A DNA stretch of 64,000 bases from NCBI GenBank assembly GCA_013396915.1, contig VWZL01002583.1:248001-312000 (forward strand), read 5' to 3'. The stretch's first letter is position 1; each line of letters starts with the position of its first letter. The stretch comes from Stercorarius parasiticus. Taxonomy: Eukaryota; Chordata; Aves; Charadriiformes; Stercorariidae. The position numbers and the translations under genes are program-made. Under the pieces are notes generated by a model. It searched no databases. It was given only the letters and a program-made list of their open reading frames with translations, and was not told the DNA's origin. Below, in pieces: positions 37,331-50,200 of this stretch.

Positions 37331-40300
37331 ATAGGGCAGGGGAGGGGACAGCAGCAGTGGCAGATTTAAACGAGGTGTAACTGCCACCAACTGTCACTTG
37401 CCAAGATGAACAGCTCTATTGCCAGCACATACGCAGCAGAGCCGGGCAATCGCAGTAAAATTATAATATTGCCTCCCTCATATACATTTCCATTTAATGA
37501 TAACTAAGTAATACTGGCTCAATGAGGAAAATATCTTCCCAAATCCAATGGTAAGCAGTTGGCATATCTTTGAAATCACAAAAATTGGTATACCACAGCT
37601 TGCTCATAGTCCTATCATCATTACAGAAGTCAGTGCACTTGGGGATAAAGTTTTTCTTTAAAGAAATGTACTTTCTTCAGTCAAATCCTGTTGCAGTTTG
37701 TTCTGTTTTAATATCAAAGTTATTTCATCCTCTTGTAGTGCTCTTAGTCATTGCTTGAAAAAGCCCACAAAAACAAACATAGCCACAACACACAGAATGG
37801 GAAAAAAACATACACATAAATCTCTTGATTTTCTCTAATTCTTCAATTCCAAACATTATTCTTACTCTCAACCAGCTTCTAACCAACAATCTTATCCTTC
37901 AATATGCAAGTAATTTACTTCCCCTAGTAAGCCTTTACAGAAAGTATATCGTAAAGAAGCTTAGTCCAAAGTATAACCCGCAATTCTGTTTTCTTTAGTC
38001 TATTGACTCTGATAGAAACATCATAATGGACTTGCTAAAACATTTTTCTTGACGCAGACCACACTGGTTGATGAGGATCAAGTTGAATTAATGCAACAGC
38101 TTCTTTACATTCCCCAAAGGTTTACAAAAGGTGATAGCAGTCAGCAAACGTAACAGTGCTCTCTGAGTAACAAAGAGATTATGCTTTATTTTTCTGTTTT
38201 ACTAAAGGGAACTTCTACGCACTTTGCTGATCTTCAGTGCATAAATTCAGCTGTACAGAAAAGTCATCTTTTAATATTTAGAGATAAGGAATCACACCAA
38301 CAAAAAAAAGATATTAAGGGATAGAAAAACAGTAAGAACAGAAATCTTTACAAAAGTAAGAAAATAAAATAATATGAAATTGTCCATAGAAGCTTTAACC
38401 AATACTTTCAACTCTTAACACCTCAGAGGCTTTGTAAATCCATGGACTAAAGCAACCTAGAGGTGTTATGAAGACCTGACAAAAACAATGAGCTGGTGTA
38501 CGATGGATAAGACTGATGCCATAGCGGTTCTTGCTCCAAGATTTGGTTTGAGCAGCAAGCTTCAAATTCTTCTGCATACTGAAGGAATAGACAGCGGTCT
38601 AACAAAGCAATGCCTCTGCAACTTCTGGTTAGGATATAAAATGCCACAAACACAGATGCTATTTTGAGGTTCATGTAGCTTTATCTAACTTGATTGAAAC
38701 TTCTATGCACTTTGAATTTTAAATGCAGTGAAACAGGATCCTGTGGAGCAAGTCAGCATCAAGCCTACATTAGGCTCACTTAGGTCTTGATCAGAAGAAA
38801 GCCCTGCAAACATGTGCTCAGACATACACACACTGACAGTACTCAAGTGGGATTAAATTGACCATACACAGAAGCAAATTTCATTCTCAAAGTGTCAGAA
38901 GGGAAACAGCAGAAGTGAAGCTTTTTGTATTATTTTTGTGACGCCTAAAAGCGGGAAAAGAGAATTTCAATATGCACTCTGACCTCCTGCAATTTCAGAC
39001 ACAATTACGTTTGAGAGATATTAAATAAACTTTGGTAAGCAATTCTGATTGTTGGAGAATGGAAAACACAGAGGTACAGTCAACTCAGCAAGAGGCCACC
39101 TGTGAGATTCGTGGCCCAATGTTCAGGTTGGGGTCCTTGCATTGCCTAATTAAGGCCAGGAGATTTCATCTGCCAAATCACTCTGCAGCAAGCAAAACAG
39201 GGACCTGAATCTGAAGCTCCCACACTCTACAGCAATACCCTAATCCCACATGGAGAGCAAGAGAAAGGCACAAACATTTCACGGTAAACTTTGGCTTTGT
39301 TTTAAGTAGCTGTGTCTTAGATTTTCTGTTGGTCAGCTCTACGCAATACCAGCATTCAGTTGTCTACACAAAAGCACATGTTAGATTCTTTGTTAAGGTA
39401 CCAATGCTAATGTATGTAGGGAAGTAACATGCTGCATATGGGGGCGAGTACTGGAACAAGCACAAGAAAATTATAGTACATTGTAAATGAAAAAGAAAAA
39501 TTGCCTTTAGGGTGACAGGCTATCCTTCAAGAAGAAAAGCGAAATAATTTATGCCTGCAGAGGTACTGTAAGGCTCGTATTTTAGCAGACAAAATTCCTC
39601 TAGATAATATAGCTGAGGCTCTGCTGGAAGGATCTATTAATCCTTTGTGTACTTGACTATTGTTTATTGAGCCAAAAGAAGGTGACATAAAACTTTAATG
39701 CCATTTTCTCACTCAAGGTTTTTTCACTCAAAAATTTGAGGGGCTCTACTGATCAGATATCGCATTTAAAGACTGGAAGAACAGATGGCTGACAGATAGT
39801 GAATAATTTTTACATCAAGCAAACCTTCACTGTCTGATACAAACTATGCAGAAGAACAATGCTCCTTTTAAAGCATCCCACTGGGCAGATAAGAGTGAAG
39901 TATCAGACACAATTAAACAAATGAGCTCTCTCTCAGCATCCAAAGGTTATGTCTACTCCAACACTAGCCATAATGGCTCAGCTTCAAAGTATATATTGCC
40001 AAATGCAAAAGGCAGATTTCCATCTCTAAACTGGGTCAAACAGAACAACACAGGCAAGCAGTAACTGGTGGAAATACACTGTATCTCCTCTTCCTTGAAA
40101 AGCCCACTTGTTTAGACATGTTGATATCCTTATAGGTGGAAAGGCTAAAGGAAGCCACACATCTTGCCCAAAACAAGGCAAGTCTCTATTCTCAAGTTAA
40201 TGAATTATGTTTTTACTCCAGTTCTTCGGGCAATTAAAGGTCTGCAGAATGTTATGGGGTTCACATTAGCCACAGAAGTTGCAACCCTGCATTTACATTA

Positions 40301-41189
40301 GCTTTCATGGGTTGTGAAAAACCACTGAAGTACTGGAACTTCAGACTAAAAATATTGTGCAAGATGACTACTGTTAACATTCCTCTTCCAAAAGTTATCA
40401 CTACGTCTTTCCCCAAACTTCACAAAGACTTCACAGTGGCATTAGTCCTGCCCCTCCGTGTAGAAGAATAAACATTAAGAACAACAAAAGATTCTTTTTC
40501 TGCACAAAATATCATCAGTTTTCATATCCGTAGCTATTAAAAAAAAAAAGCCACCCCCATAAAATCTCGTCTCTATATTGGGCTCTGCTCATTGCTTTGG
40601 CAAGGGTTTGGAAAAAGCCAGCCATTCACAAATTGCTTATTTTGCTGAAAGTAGACCAGCATTTTCTTAAAACGTTTTGAGCTCCCTATCTGATGCCTTC
40701 CAAAGTCTCTAAATGCTGTGGGGCCTTTCTACTAGGACACTGATATGACACAGCCCATGGGAAACTGACTGTTCTTCAGCAGTTTGAATCTAGATCTGTC
40801 TTTAAGATGTGCAGGTGGCTGCGAATTTTAGAAGCAACCAAGTGAGCCATTTCTGAATACTTTCCAATTTTCCAGAAAGTCACACTGCAGTAGATACATA
40901 GGAAGCACTGCACTAACAGCACAATTCATAATAAACTCGAGATTTAAAAGCAATTACTGACAGAACACCCTCTCCCTGCCACATGTAGAGGAAGACCTGC
41001 AGACAGTTGTTCCGAGTATTTAACTCGTTCTTGAAGTGAGGATGTGTTGACTGCAGCCCTGGATGACTGGAAAGCAGATTTCTCTGAGATGAGAAATATA
41101 CTTCATAATCATTCTGCTTTACTGAGTGTCTGGCTTTATAGTAACTCTACAGTGCCCGGTGTACTAGATGGAGTTTTTAAAAATAAACC
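37331..41189. other. Unique non-coding sequence
   Basis: No gene or named repeat recognised. The segment directly after the CR1 stub (37331-37370) is a short G-rich stretch. Confidence 0.5.
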
Positions 41190-41304
41190 TATATATATGT
41201 ATATACACATATATATACCCACACACATATATATACACATATATATACCCACACACATATATATACACATATATATATACACACCTATATATATATATAT
41301 ATAA
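41190..41304. repeat. TA/CA tandem repeat with 30-bp higher-order period
   Basis: A mixture of (TA)n and (CA)n in which a 30-bp unit is exactly repeated (41201-41230, 41231-41260, and a third from 41261 that breaks down after about 17 bases). It ends in a pure (TA)n run and A8. TATATA blocks make it capable of cruciforms. The tyrosine/isoleucine-rich frames on both strands (41044-41304, 41136-41363, 41168-41395) are by-products of the repeat. Confidence 0.95.
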
Positions 41305-44300
41305 AAAAAAGTTCTACAAGCTTTGCAGTCTCCAAATAAAAAAAAAAATAAAAAATCACACACTAAAAAACACCCATATACTTCTTAAAATTTAAAAACA
41401 CGTTAGGCCTTAAAAAGAACAATTTATTCACAACGCAACAGCAGCAGAATATTTTTAAACAGAGGCTATTTTACATCAATTTTACATTTACTCTGTTTGT
41501 TTCTGATTGTTAAAGGACTAAATATCATACAACTGTTTCTCAGAGGAAGCAATGTGAGACTGTAACAAGCCATTGGGAAGTAGCAGAAGAGGAAGATACA
41601 GCAAGTGACCAGTCTACTTTACTTCCCACACAGTCATACAAATTTACCATGACAAAGCCAAGGAAACAGGTTTGAATGATTCACTGAGATTCTTTTTCTG
41701 CAAGGCAAATGTCTCCATGCTATTGTTGCTTCAGCAAAACATGGGAGGGAAACAAAGACAAATAAATGTGTAATAACCATTCAGGCAAAATATGCCAGAC
41801 AGTGACAAATAACTGATTAAATACAAATTGGACAGCTTCAGTTGTTGCCAGAAACTTGAAGGCATTTTTGTTTTAAACAAGGAACCAGTGGCAGCGTTGT
41901 GTGAATACAAGATTTAACTAGCATGGGAGGGTTTTAGGCTGTGTCAGTCGGTGTTTTAGTTTGTTACACTCACCACTTCCCTTGACCTCCAGTGTATTTA
42001 TTTGATCTGTGAAAGAGGATCAAATAGAGCATTGCCAAAGGGAAATTATGGCTGTCTGAGCTCTTAACCTATTGTAAAATCCTCTCCTTCGAAGCCAAGC
42101 TATGAATACACATACAGCACTTCGCAGCAGTGATAGAAGATTCCTGGTGCATCATGAAGATGAAAAATGATCCTCAGTCGAGAGGGAAATTGCCAGAGGT
42201 GTCAGAAGACATGTTGCAGTGACGTAAACAGTGACACAGACATTAATTTCAATAATCTGACAGTGGAACGGTGCATACCTGAGCTGCCTCATTCTTTATC
42301 TTCCTTCTTTCACAACAAGATTTTGTCCTTTGGGCACTTCAAAAGCCGTATCTCCATTTTTCCCTAAGCTCTCCTCCCCCCGCAAAAAGGCACCTAGACA
42401 TTTCAGTCCAGCAGGGAGCTTTTCATTAATTATACTAAATAGAGTGATGATCTGGAAAGGTCATACCAGCCTTTCAGCATGCCCTCTCTCCCAGCTAAGT
42501 ACTTTTCAGCTACAATTGATTACCTTGTCTTTTAGGTTTGCATGATTCCGTCAAGCAGCATCGTATGTGGCATCAACGATGTTATTGATATTGTGATGAG
42601 CCACATCCCAATCTAGTGCAGCCTCCATCCTACATTCCGTGGCGCTAAATTGCAATAGAGGTTGAAGCTGCAGAGTGACACCCTGGAAAGGAAGATATGG
42701 TACTGGGAAGAAATAGCACAATAATTGGTATTCGCATGACCTGATGCATAACATAAAGAGTACACCTCAATGACGGTCAACCGCCCTCTCAAGTTCCTTT
42801 TGTTAAGTGCTTTAAAGCCTCCTTGCTGTATGCTGTGTTACATCAATCTAAAAAAAAAAAAAAAAAAAAACACAAACAAACAAAAAAACCCCAGAGTTAC
42901 TCAAAAGTGGTAGTCAGAGTCTCTTGGAAGCATCCTTTGCTGAGCTGCTTCAAAAATGAAAGATTCCCACATGAAAGATATTCACATGCTGATTTGTGAA
43001 GCCACATGCATGCTTTAGCATACATGCCTGCCTCTTACAGTGTTATGCAAGAATAACGAAATTGGCTTTCAAATTAGTGTATCCCAATGTACGCTCTTTG
43101 CATTTTATCAGACCCACATCTACTAGAGACTGGTTCTCAGTATATGCTACTCTATTACCTGTGACAACCACACCAAAAATCTCCCTGTTAGCTATCTGCC
43201 CGTGACACTTCCCCATATCAAAGACACAGTAAACTACTGACTTTGGAAAAAAGGGTGTGGGGCTGTCTGCATATAGGCACAAGCAAAGGTCTGGCTTCCC
43301 TGCACTGTCAGTTCAGCAGGGGACACAGACAGATGGTTACCTTGTGCTGAGGCAGCTCAGAAAATGCTTTTTCAAGTAAAAATATAAATGGGTCGTGTCA
43401 CTTTTAAAGTCTGAAATATTCCACTGGCACCAGTTCAACTGCCTCTTAGTTAAGAGGTTTTTGTACAATAAATAAATTTGCAAAAGTGCTAGGTCAAAAA
43501 AAACAAACCCAGTCAGCTCCTTCTGCCCCCGTTTCTCTCATCATTACAACACACTCTTGGAACTTTCAACTTCAGGGAAATGCAAATTCTTCAACGATGA
43601 ATTATGCAAGAGGATAGAAATACATGTGGGTATAGATATGACAGAAAAATCTCTTGCAGCACATACAGGATGACAAGGTACGGAGACAGTGCTCTTCACT
43701 CTTCCGCAATTGAAGAGAGAATAGTTAAATTATACCTGTAGTGAGGTTTTATATACAGCCTTAAGCAACTCCACTTACAGCATCAGCACCGCAGAAACGG
43801 ACACGTGACTTCTGAGCCCTTAGTTACAGGATGACAGAAAGCAACCTGGATTCACAGATACAAATCGCACTTAAGGTTACATTTGTCCTTCACTGCAGAC
43901 TCTGCCGATCTGCTATGTCCTGCTTCAGGCTTGGTAAAACACATACACTTGTATCCTGCCTATTCGATACCCAACATACATCAAGTCACTAATTGTCACT
44001 GGAGCTGTTTATTTCTACAAGGGCTTTGCACCACTGGCCTACACTAGACTGCAAAACTGTTTTTTGCTCTGCATAGTGTAAAGTCACCAGCAAGGGGTGC
44101 GGGGTATTGAAATAGCAGCATGTATTTCAGACTGCGATGATGGTGAAACACCTACAGAACTGTACAATATTCCATGAAAGCATCAGCATAAAGTGAGAAC
44201 TGGGTAAGAGACGAGGTACTTCAGCTGAAGAGGGGGAAAACCACATAGGAGATGCAGTAGCAGGCAACATCTCACAGTACTGCTGGCATTAGTGATTCAT

Positions 44301-44769
44301 ATCCTCATCTTTACTGCGAATATTCCAGCATAGCCGTGACAGCATTTCACATGCACTTTTCCCAGGAGGTACCCAGGTTGAGAGTAACAAAGTCAGAAGT
44401 TTTACCATGGGTTGCACTAATATTACAAAAAATAGCATAAAAAGTGAGTGCTCACAGATTCTGTCAGACTATAGAGGAAAATTTTCCAGGTTTGCACTAT
44501 TATGAATTTGACCTGAAGGCTAAAGAAAAACAAACAAGGCATGGGAAGCAACTTATTTACTCCCACTGTTCTTCAGTTGCACCGGTTCCCTCAAGATGAA
44601 GACATTTCTTTAGAGTTATACAAGAAAATTGAGGACAGCAGAGGAGAAGCCCTGCTGAGGGCTTACTGCAAGTGTGACACAAAACAGCAGACACAAGTTT
44701 AAAGTGGTAAAAGGCAGGATGTCAAAAAGAGAAAAAGTCAGCAAACAGCATCAAGAAAAGCTCACGATG
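41305..44769. other. Unique non-coding sequence
   Basis: No gene recognised. Contains the A-run at 42850 and assorted short chance frames such as 42551-42754 and 43043-43282 on the minus strand. Confidence 0.5.
42850..42892. repeat. Poly(A) run with A/C-rich tail
   Basis: Twenty-one A residues (42850-42870) followed by CACAAACAAACAAAAAAACC. Confidence 0.9.
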
Positions 44770-45065
44770 CCCTACCAGCCGCCGGTTAGCATTCACCGTG
44801 CTGCAGCTGCTGTGTCTGTCTCATTCTTTGCTGGGGATAAAGAGGGAAGAAAGAGTTGTTTGTTCCCCCCCCGTCACCACTAGGGACTCCAGAGCTCTTC
44901 TCAGGCTCCCGGCACAATCTTGACACTTGACAGCCCTGTAGAGAGGAGAGGGCCCTGGTGCGGAGGAGCACAGAGGAGTGCCACGGCGGCGGGAGCTGCA
45001 AGTAGCATCCCAACGGCAGACAGCTCCGTTCTGCTTTTGCAGGCAGAATAGCAAGGCGGAAAAGG
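44770..45065. promoter_or_regulatory. Weak CpG-containing GC-rich patch
   Basis: About 300 bp with roughly a dozen CpGs (GCCGCCGG, CACGGCGGCGGG, CCCGGC, AACGGC, GGCGGA) and a C8 run near 44865. It is the second most CpG-rich unique patch here after the island at 52.1 kb. No clear open frame or promoter motif accompanies it. It may be a weak promoter, an enhancer or a non-coding exon. Confidence 0.3.
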
Positions 45066-45276
45066 GTTTTGTCTCAGCTAATTAGCACAATAAGGAGCCA
45101 CTGAGGAACTTGCTCTTTCATCTTTCATAGGCTCCCCTTCCCTTTGCCTTCAAAGAGCACTTTCTCAGAGAGCTGATTGCTAGATCACGTCAGATGATGC
45201 AGTTTTAATGCATCTCTTGGAAAGGTGTGCAAAGGACTATAAATAGAGAATCTGATTCCTGAAATAGATTTTTTTT

Positions 45277-45320
45277 TCTATATCACCTGTAATATATGTC
45301 TATATCATGTGTAATATATT
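45277..45320. repeat. 22-bp tandem duplication, 2 copies
   Basis: Two adjacent 22-bp units starting TCTATATCA and sharing TGTAATATAT, differing at three positions. Confidence 0.85.
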
Positions 45321-45851
45321 AAGCATCCTTAACACACTACATTTTCTTACCTGTGTGTCTGAACAATCTTTGGCCCCCATCTCACACACGAAAGCACAGG
45401 ACCTTGCAGGGAGAAATCATCTTTCTCGTACATTTGCACAGCATATAGCACAATAGGATTACATTCTTGAGAGCCTAAGAACTAATGTAGCAAAATAACA
45501 TGACATATGAAACCGACAACTCAACAGCAACAGAACGAAAATGAGGATTCGGGAGAGGAAAAAGCAACACTTTCAATTATATTTTTTAAATCCAAACCAA
45601 AAAGTCTAGGAGAAACATTTCTGAGCTAGGATTCACAACAGAAAAAAAATCCACAGCTGGATGGTAATCAGAAATAAATTAAAAAACAAAAGTGAGAAGT
45701 GACATGGAAATTAGGCAAGAACTCACTAACAAAATATTTTATACTATAGTTGTGTACCGAGCTCTCTAAGCACTTTACAACCAGTAAACATTTCTCCAGA
45801 CAGCCAAAGACTGTTGAACACTACATTCCCAGACCCAGTTTTACAGAAAGT

Positions 45852-45890
45852 TGGTTTGGGTTTTTGTTGTTGGGGGTTGTGGTGTGTGTG
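45852..45890. repeat. G/T-rich tract
   Basis: TTGGTTTGGG, GTTGTTGGGGG and GGTGTGTGTG in succession, with almost no A or C; low-complexity sequence. Confidence 0.8.
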
Positions 45891-46554
45891 ACAAAAACCT
45901 ACTCACAACTCAGGGAGTAACAGGCAGAAAGTTTAGTTTCTATCCCCAAGCCAAGACCATTGGATAGCATTGCTCCCCACAGCCTAGATAAAAGGCTTAA
46001 AGTTTCAACACTGACTTGATTCATCTTATAGAGCATCTAGCTGGTGTAACTGCTGAGGAAGGGAAGATGATCAAGATGCAGCTACATTATGGAGACTTCA
46101 TAAATCTTAGGAAGCAAGCGTTGCAAGCAACTAAACACATATGGCAGATTAAACCAAATAGAGCTCGTGGAGAAATAGACAAGGAGATTGCTTAGCTCCA
46201 GATGCTTCTGCAAGGCTTGAGGTTTTCAAGAATTGGCACCATTCCCTCCTTGTCCCACTGTAAGACACTGACTCAAGCCATGGAAGAACATTTCTGTCCT
46301 ATGTTCCTCTGCCAAATAGCTTCCTAGGTCAACAGCTCTGCCATGGTTCTTTGTCTAGAGAGCAAAGCAGTAAGGGGCATGGTGGGGGGACACACCTGTA
46401 GCTGAAAGCAGACCAAAGCAGCAAAAGCAGCATAAGAAGGTATAATCTGAATCTAAAATGGTAACTATATAAAGACAGCTGAGAGCATGCAAATGCACAG
46501 CATTCTTTGATTCGTTCCCCACCTCTCAAGCAACTTCTTTAGCTGTTTTCCTCT

Positions 46555-46582
46555 GATAAAAGCAGTACTATCTGCTTTTATC
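46555..46582. repeat. 11-bp perfect hairpin with GATA ends
   Basis: GATAAAAGCAG (46555-46565) and its exact reverse complement CTGCTTTTATC (46572-46582) flank a 6-base loop. Each arm ends in a GATAA/TTATC motif of the type bound by GATA factors. No role can be assigned. Confidence 0.85.
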
Positions 46583-47154
46583 CGGAATCCCTACCTTTTG
46601 GGTATGGAAACTTATCCCTACCCACATAAAGCATCAAATCCATTATGTGTTGTTCATGAAAACATACTCAGTTGCTGGAGGGAAGATCACATGGTCATAA
46701 AGAAAATTACTTCAGATAACAAACCACACAACACTAGGAAGAAATCAAACCCTATATACAAGTTCTTCACATGACTGTCCTTAGCAGCTGTCTCTTTCCT
46801 CAATCAAGTTCCTGACAAAATGCCTGCTGTCTCCCGAGAACGAGCCCCAGGCATAACCAAACACCGAAGTTTCACAGCAATAGCCTAGCAGAATATGTAA
46901 AACTGCACTGGGCCTGGGAACATCAATCTCTGGTAGGATTTGCCGTGCTCTAATTAAAGGACCATAATCTGTAAGATCATCTGGCACATACTGATGGGAA
47001 TAAGGATGAGTGTGGTGGTGCATGGATGACGGCACTGACAGCATTAATATTGTCAGTTGTATTGATAATATTCAAGCTGTAGAGGCAATTTCTCAATGAC
47101 AGTTCACTAGCTTAACGTAAAGGACAAATTCACTTAAGGAGCCTGTGTAGTCTT

Positions 47155-47275
47155 CATCATTGGAGGTCTTTAAAAAGAAATTAGACATCTGCCAAAAGTG
47201 ACATGAGTGTAGCTGATCCTTCTGTGGACAGACATATGGGAAGACACCATTCTGCCATCCTTCCAAACCCATAGC
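47155..47275 (+). mobile_element. Possible ancient CR1-like 3' remnant
   Basis: TTGGAGGTCTTTAAAAAGAA followed by ATTAGACATCTG and, after a gap, CCATCCTTCCAAACCCAT resembles the CR1 ORF-end motif (SLEVFK), the last ORF residues and the CCCTTCCAACCC block of the 3' UTR, in the right order on the plus strand. The copy is highly diverged and lacks the terminal 8-bp repeat, so this is tentative. Confidence 0.45.
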
Positions 47276-50200
47276 TACACGAGGCTATCCTTTGATCTGC
47301 CTACTTTTTAGCCCAAAGTGGGTTGGTCTCTCCCTCCACAAGCTCCATTTCACCAGCAATCATTCCTAAAGTGAATAATTCCTGATAATATGAGATATCA
47401 CTAAATAGACAAGTAGAGAGGAACCAAAAATGCACCCCACAGCTTTGTGGGGTGTGTGAACAGCTTTTAAGGGTTGTGAATAACCCCTCTCCCCCAAATT
47501 GGATATCTTTCATTCAGAGACAGGAAGCCAACAGTGCTAGTCAGGGTCAGTTCAGACAATTTCTCCAAAAGAGGAGTTGTAAAGTCGGAACTAAGGCTCA
47601 CTGGAAGACAGCAAGCTAACAGAAAGGTGGATGATCTTCTTGTTAGTTATTTATCAGCACCTCAGGAGTTGAAAGAAAAGCAACACCTGGCTGGCTAAAA
47701 ACTCAACCCAGAGAGACAGGACTATGATTTCCCAGCTATGTCAGTGAGCCAACCAGAGTGTCTCATGATCACAAGCAATACTTTGTCCAAAACTGCAGAT
47801 ATATAAAGCAGGGAAGGGGAGGGTGCAAAGCTAAAATATGATAACTTAATCTAAACAATGCCAGAGGGAACAAAGGCCTGAATTTTTGAAAGCGCAGTTC
47901 CAATTCATGTGTCCAAATAAAGGTCAGATCATGAAGAGTCAACTACTATGCATACAAGTTTTTGGAAACTAATATAGCTATTAATGCCACAATATTGAAA
48001 AGTGATTTCTGCTTGGTTATGCAAAAAGGGCACACAAGGTCTAAGAAAATCCAGCTTTGAGATCTCTTGATAATTGCTCTCAAGTCTAAAAGGCTCAAAT
48101 GTGTCTCACAGTTTCAAGCTCAGTACAGCAGTTCTGAGTACACTTCAGTTAGCTAGGAATATCAATCAGCTAAAGGTTATTTCATACTTCTTGGCAATGA
48201 TATATATAAATGCCCAAATAGCAAATTACACAGTTTATGATGCTTCTAAATTGATGTATTGGAACTCACTTGCAATCACCTTCCTCCAAACCTAAAGAGA
48301 AATTTAAGGAAAGTAGATATTTCTCCCTTTGCCACAAACTAAAATGATGACCAATGCAAAGATACTTCCACAAATGCGATGTTCTCTCAAAAACATAGGG
48401 AAAAAGAGCTTTGCATTTGCAGTAGTTATTTAGCTACATCTGATTTCTAGCTTTAATGTCAGTGTACATGTGAAATACATAGGTAAGACAAGTTGTCCCA
48501 TTCCCTGTCAGGTACATTCAATACTGACAGTCAACTGGCCAAATGTGTGCTTTCTTTTCCTAACATAGGGCCCAATTACCACTTAGGCTACTATGCAGAA
48601 ATCTTTTTATCAATTAGCACAAACAGTCACTAGAGTGTGACTCTATAATAAGCCAATAAGGACACAAATAAGCCCAAGTATTTATTTGATTACATATCTG
48701 CCCAGAGCTGTCTGCACAATAAAGTAAAAGATACCTAGTCTAACACAGGAATCTCTTATTTCTTAAACATCCCATGCTTGGCTAACTAAGAAACATTAGA
48801 AAACACATGACAATTCTGTTACACGCAGTAAGCTGCCTTTGCTTCCATTTTTATTTGCAGAGAGCCATCACTAGAAACTCCCCTGAGGAAAGAGATCCTA
48901 GCTAACAAAATGACTATAAGATTCAGTAATGCAACTTGTGGGTCAGGTTGCTTGTATTGCAAATGCTGCATATTTGTAACTCCAAAACTCAATTGATTTG
49001 ATTATCCCAAGGCTCCTGGAACCCTCATTCACTCTTAGCAGCTTCCAGCACCTTCAGTAAGGCAATCCTGCTGTCTCATCTTGTTTGAATAGCCACACCT
49101 GTGCTCTTTTTTCTTACCAAAGAAGAAAGACTGTATAGTTACTGAATTCCCGTAGGGTATATCGTAAAGTGAAACCAAGTCTGAAAGTCTTCAGCAAAAC
49201 TGAAGTGTCATACCTCAACCACAAGGGTCATCTCTCTATCTGTTGCTTGTCATTACAAACCTAAACACTGACAAATTGTACAACAGAAATGAAGAAGCAG
49301 TTATTCACTGCCCCTCAACCAGGAGACCTACAGATAGCCTCTAATGCATTTAATTAGTCAATATCTGTAAGCATTTTGAAGACAAAAAGCAATGTAATGT
49401 GCCAAGTATTATTACTATGCAACTACCAGCTTAAAACCGTGTTGTCAAAGTACAGCAATAAGCTTGTCCTTTTAAACCTGTTCATAATAATTATGGCTGT
49501 TAACAACAGATATTGTTCAGTTGAATGAACACGGTGAGACTTCAGCAAACAGCTCTCATCAATCTGACATTCTTACAAACGTCCCTTGCTAAATGTCAAG
49601 TGAGATTTCTAGAGGGAAAAAAATGCCTTTCTTCCCAGAAAAGTACAAAGTTTATGCAGATAAGGAAAGAAAGTGAGACAGAAGTGGAAGCAAATAACTG
49701 TTTTCAAAAAACTTCCAAAAAAACTTCAAAATTACTGCAAACTACATAAACTTTTAATAAGGGCTCAGCTCTAAGCAGGAGAAAACCTCAATTACAGTGC
49801 TGCAAACTGCATCTTTTGGACACTGATATTACTCTCCTTACAGCTAAAGAAAAAACTGAGAAGATATTCTGACTTTCTTTTTCTAATTCATGCCTCTGTT
49901 CTAGTCCTTTAAAGACTTATATGGAAGTAAATTGCCATATGATAACCTATTTTGTCATTCTTAAACATCCTATAAAAAAAAAAGGAAGATAAATACCTTA
50001 AATTGCAGCACAGAGGTAAACCATGACACATTTTATTACAAGTTTATTTATATGCACAATTTAAATACACAGAAGGATTTTTCTGAAGGGGCATTTATAA
50101 CATCCAGTTAATTGAAATACTCACTAGCATTGCACTAGACTTCTAGCTCACAGAATAGCCCACTTACCCTTATGAAAACATAATGAATGGGTGAGCATTA

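Larger units (their letters stand above)
45066..47150. other. Unique non-coding sequence
   Basis: No gene recognised. The minus-strand frame 46781-47044 (87 codons) is uniform and moderately CpG-containing but matches no family I know; it may reflect a conserved non-coding segment or chance. Confidence 0.45.

Noticed and set aside
41044..41395. Tyrosine/isoleucine-rich frames on both strands.
   Set aside because: Produced entirely by the TA/CA repeat.
44087..44100. CCAGCAAGGGGTGC as a CTCF site.
   Set aside because: Two mismatches at important positions. The candidate at 23741-23750 matches only the core. Neither is good enough without a matrix scan.
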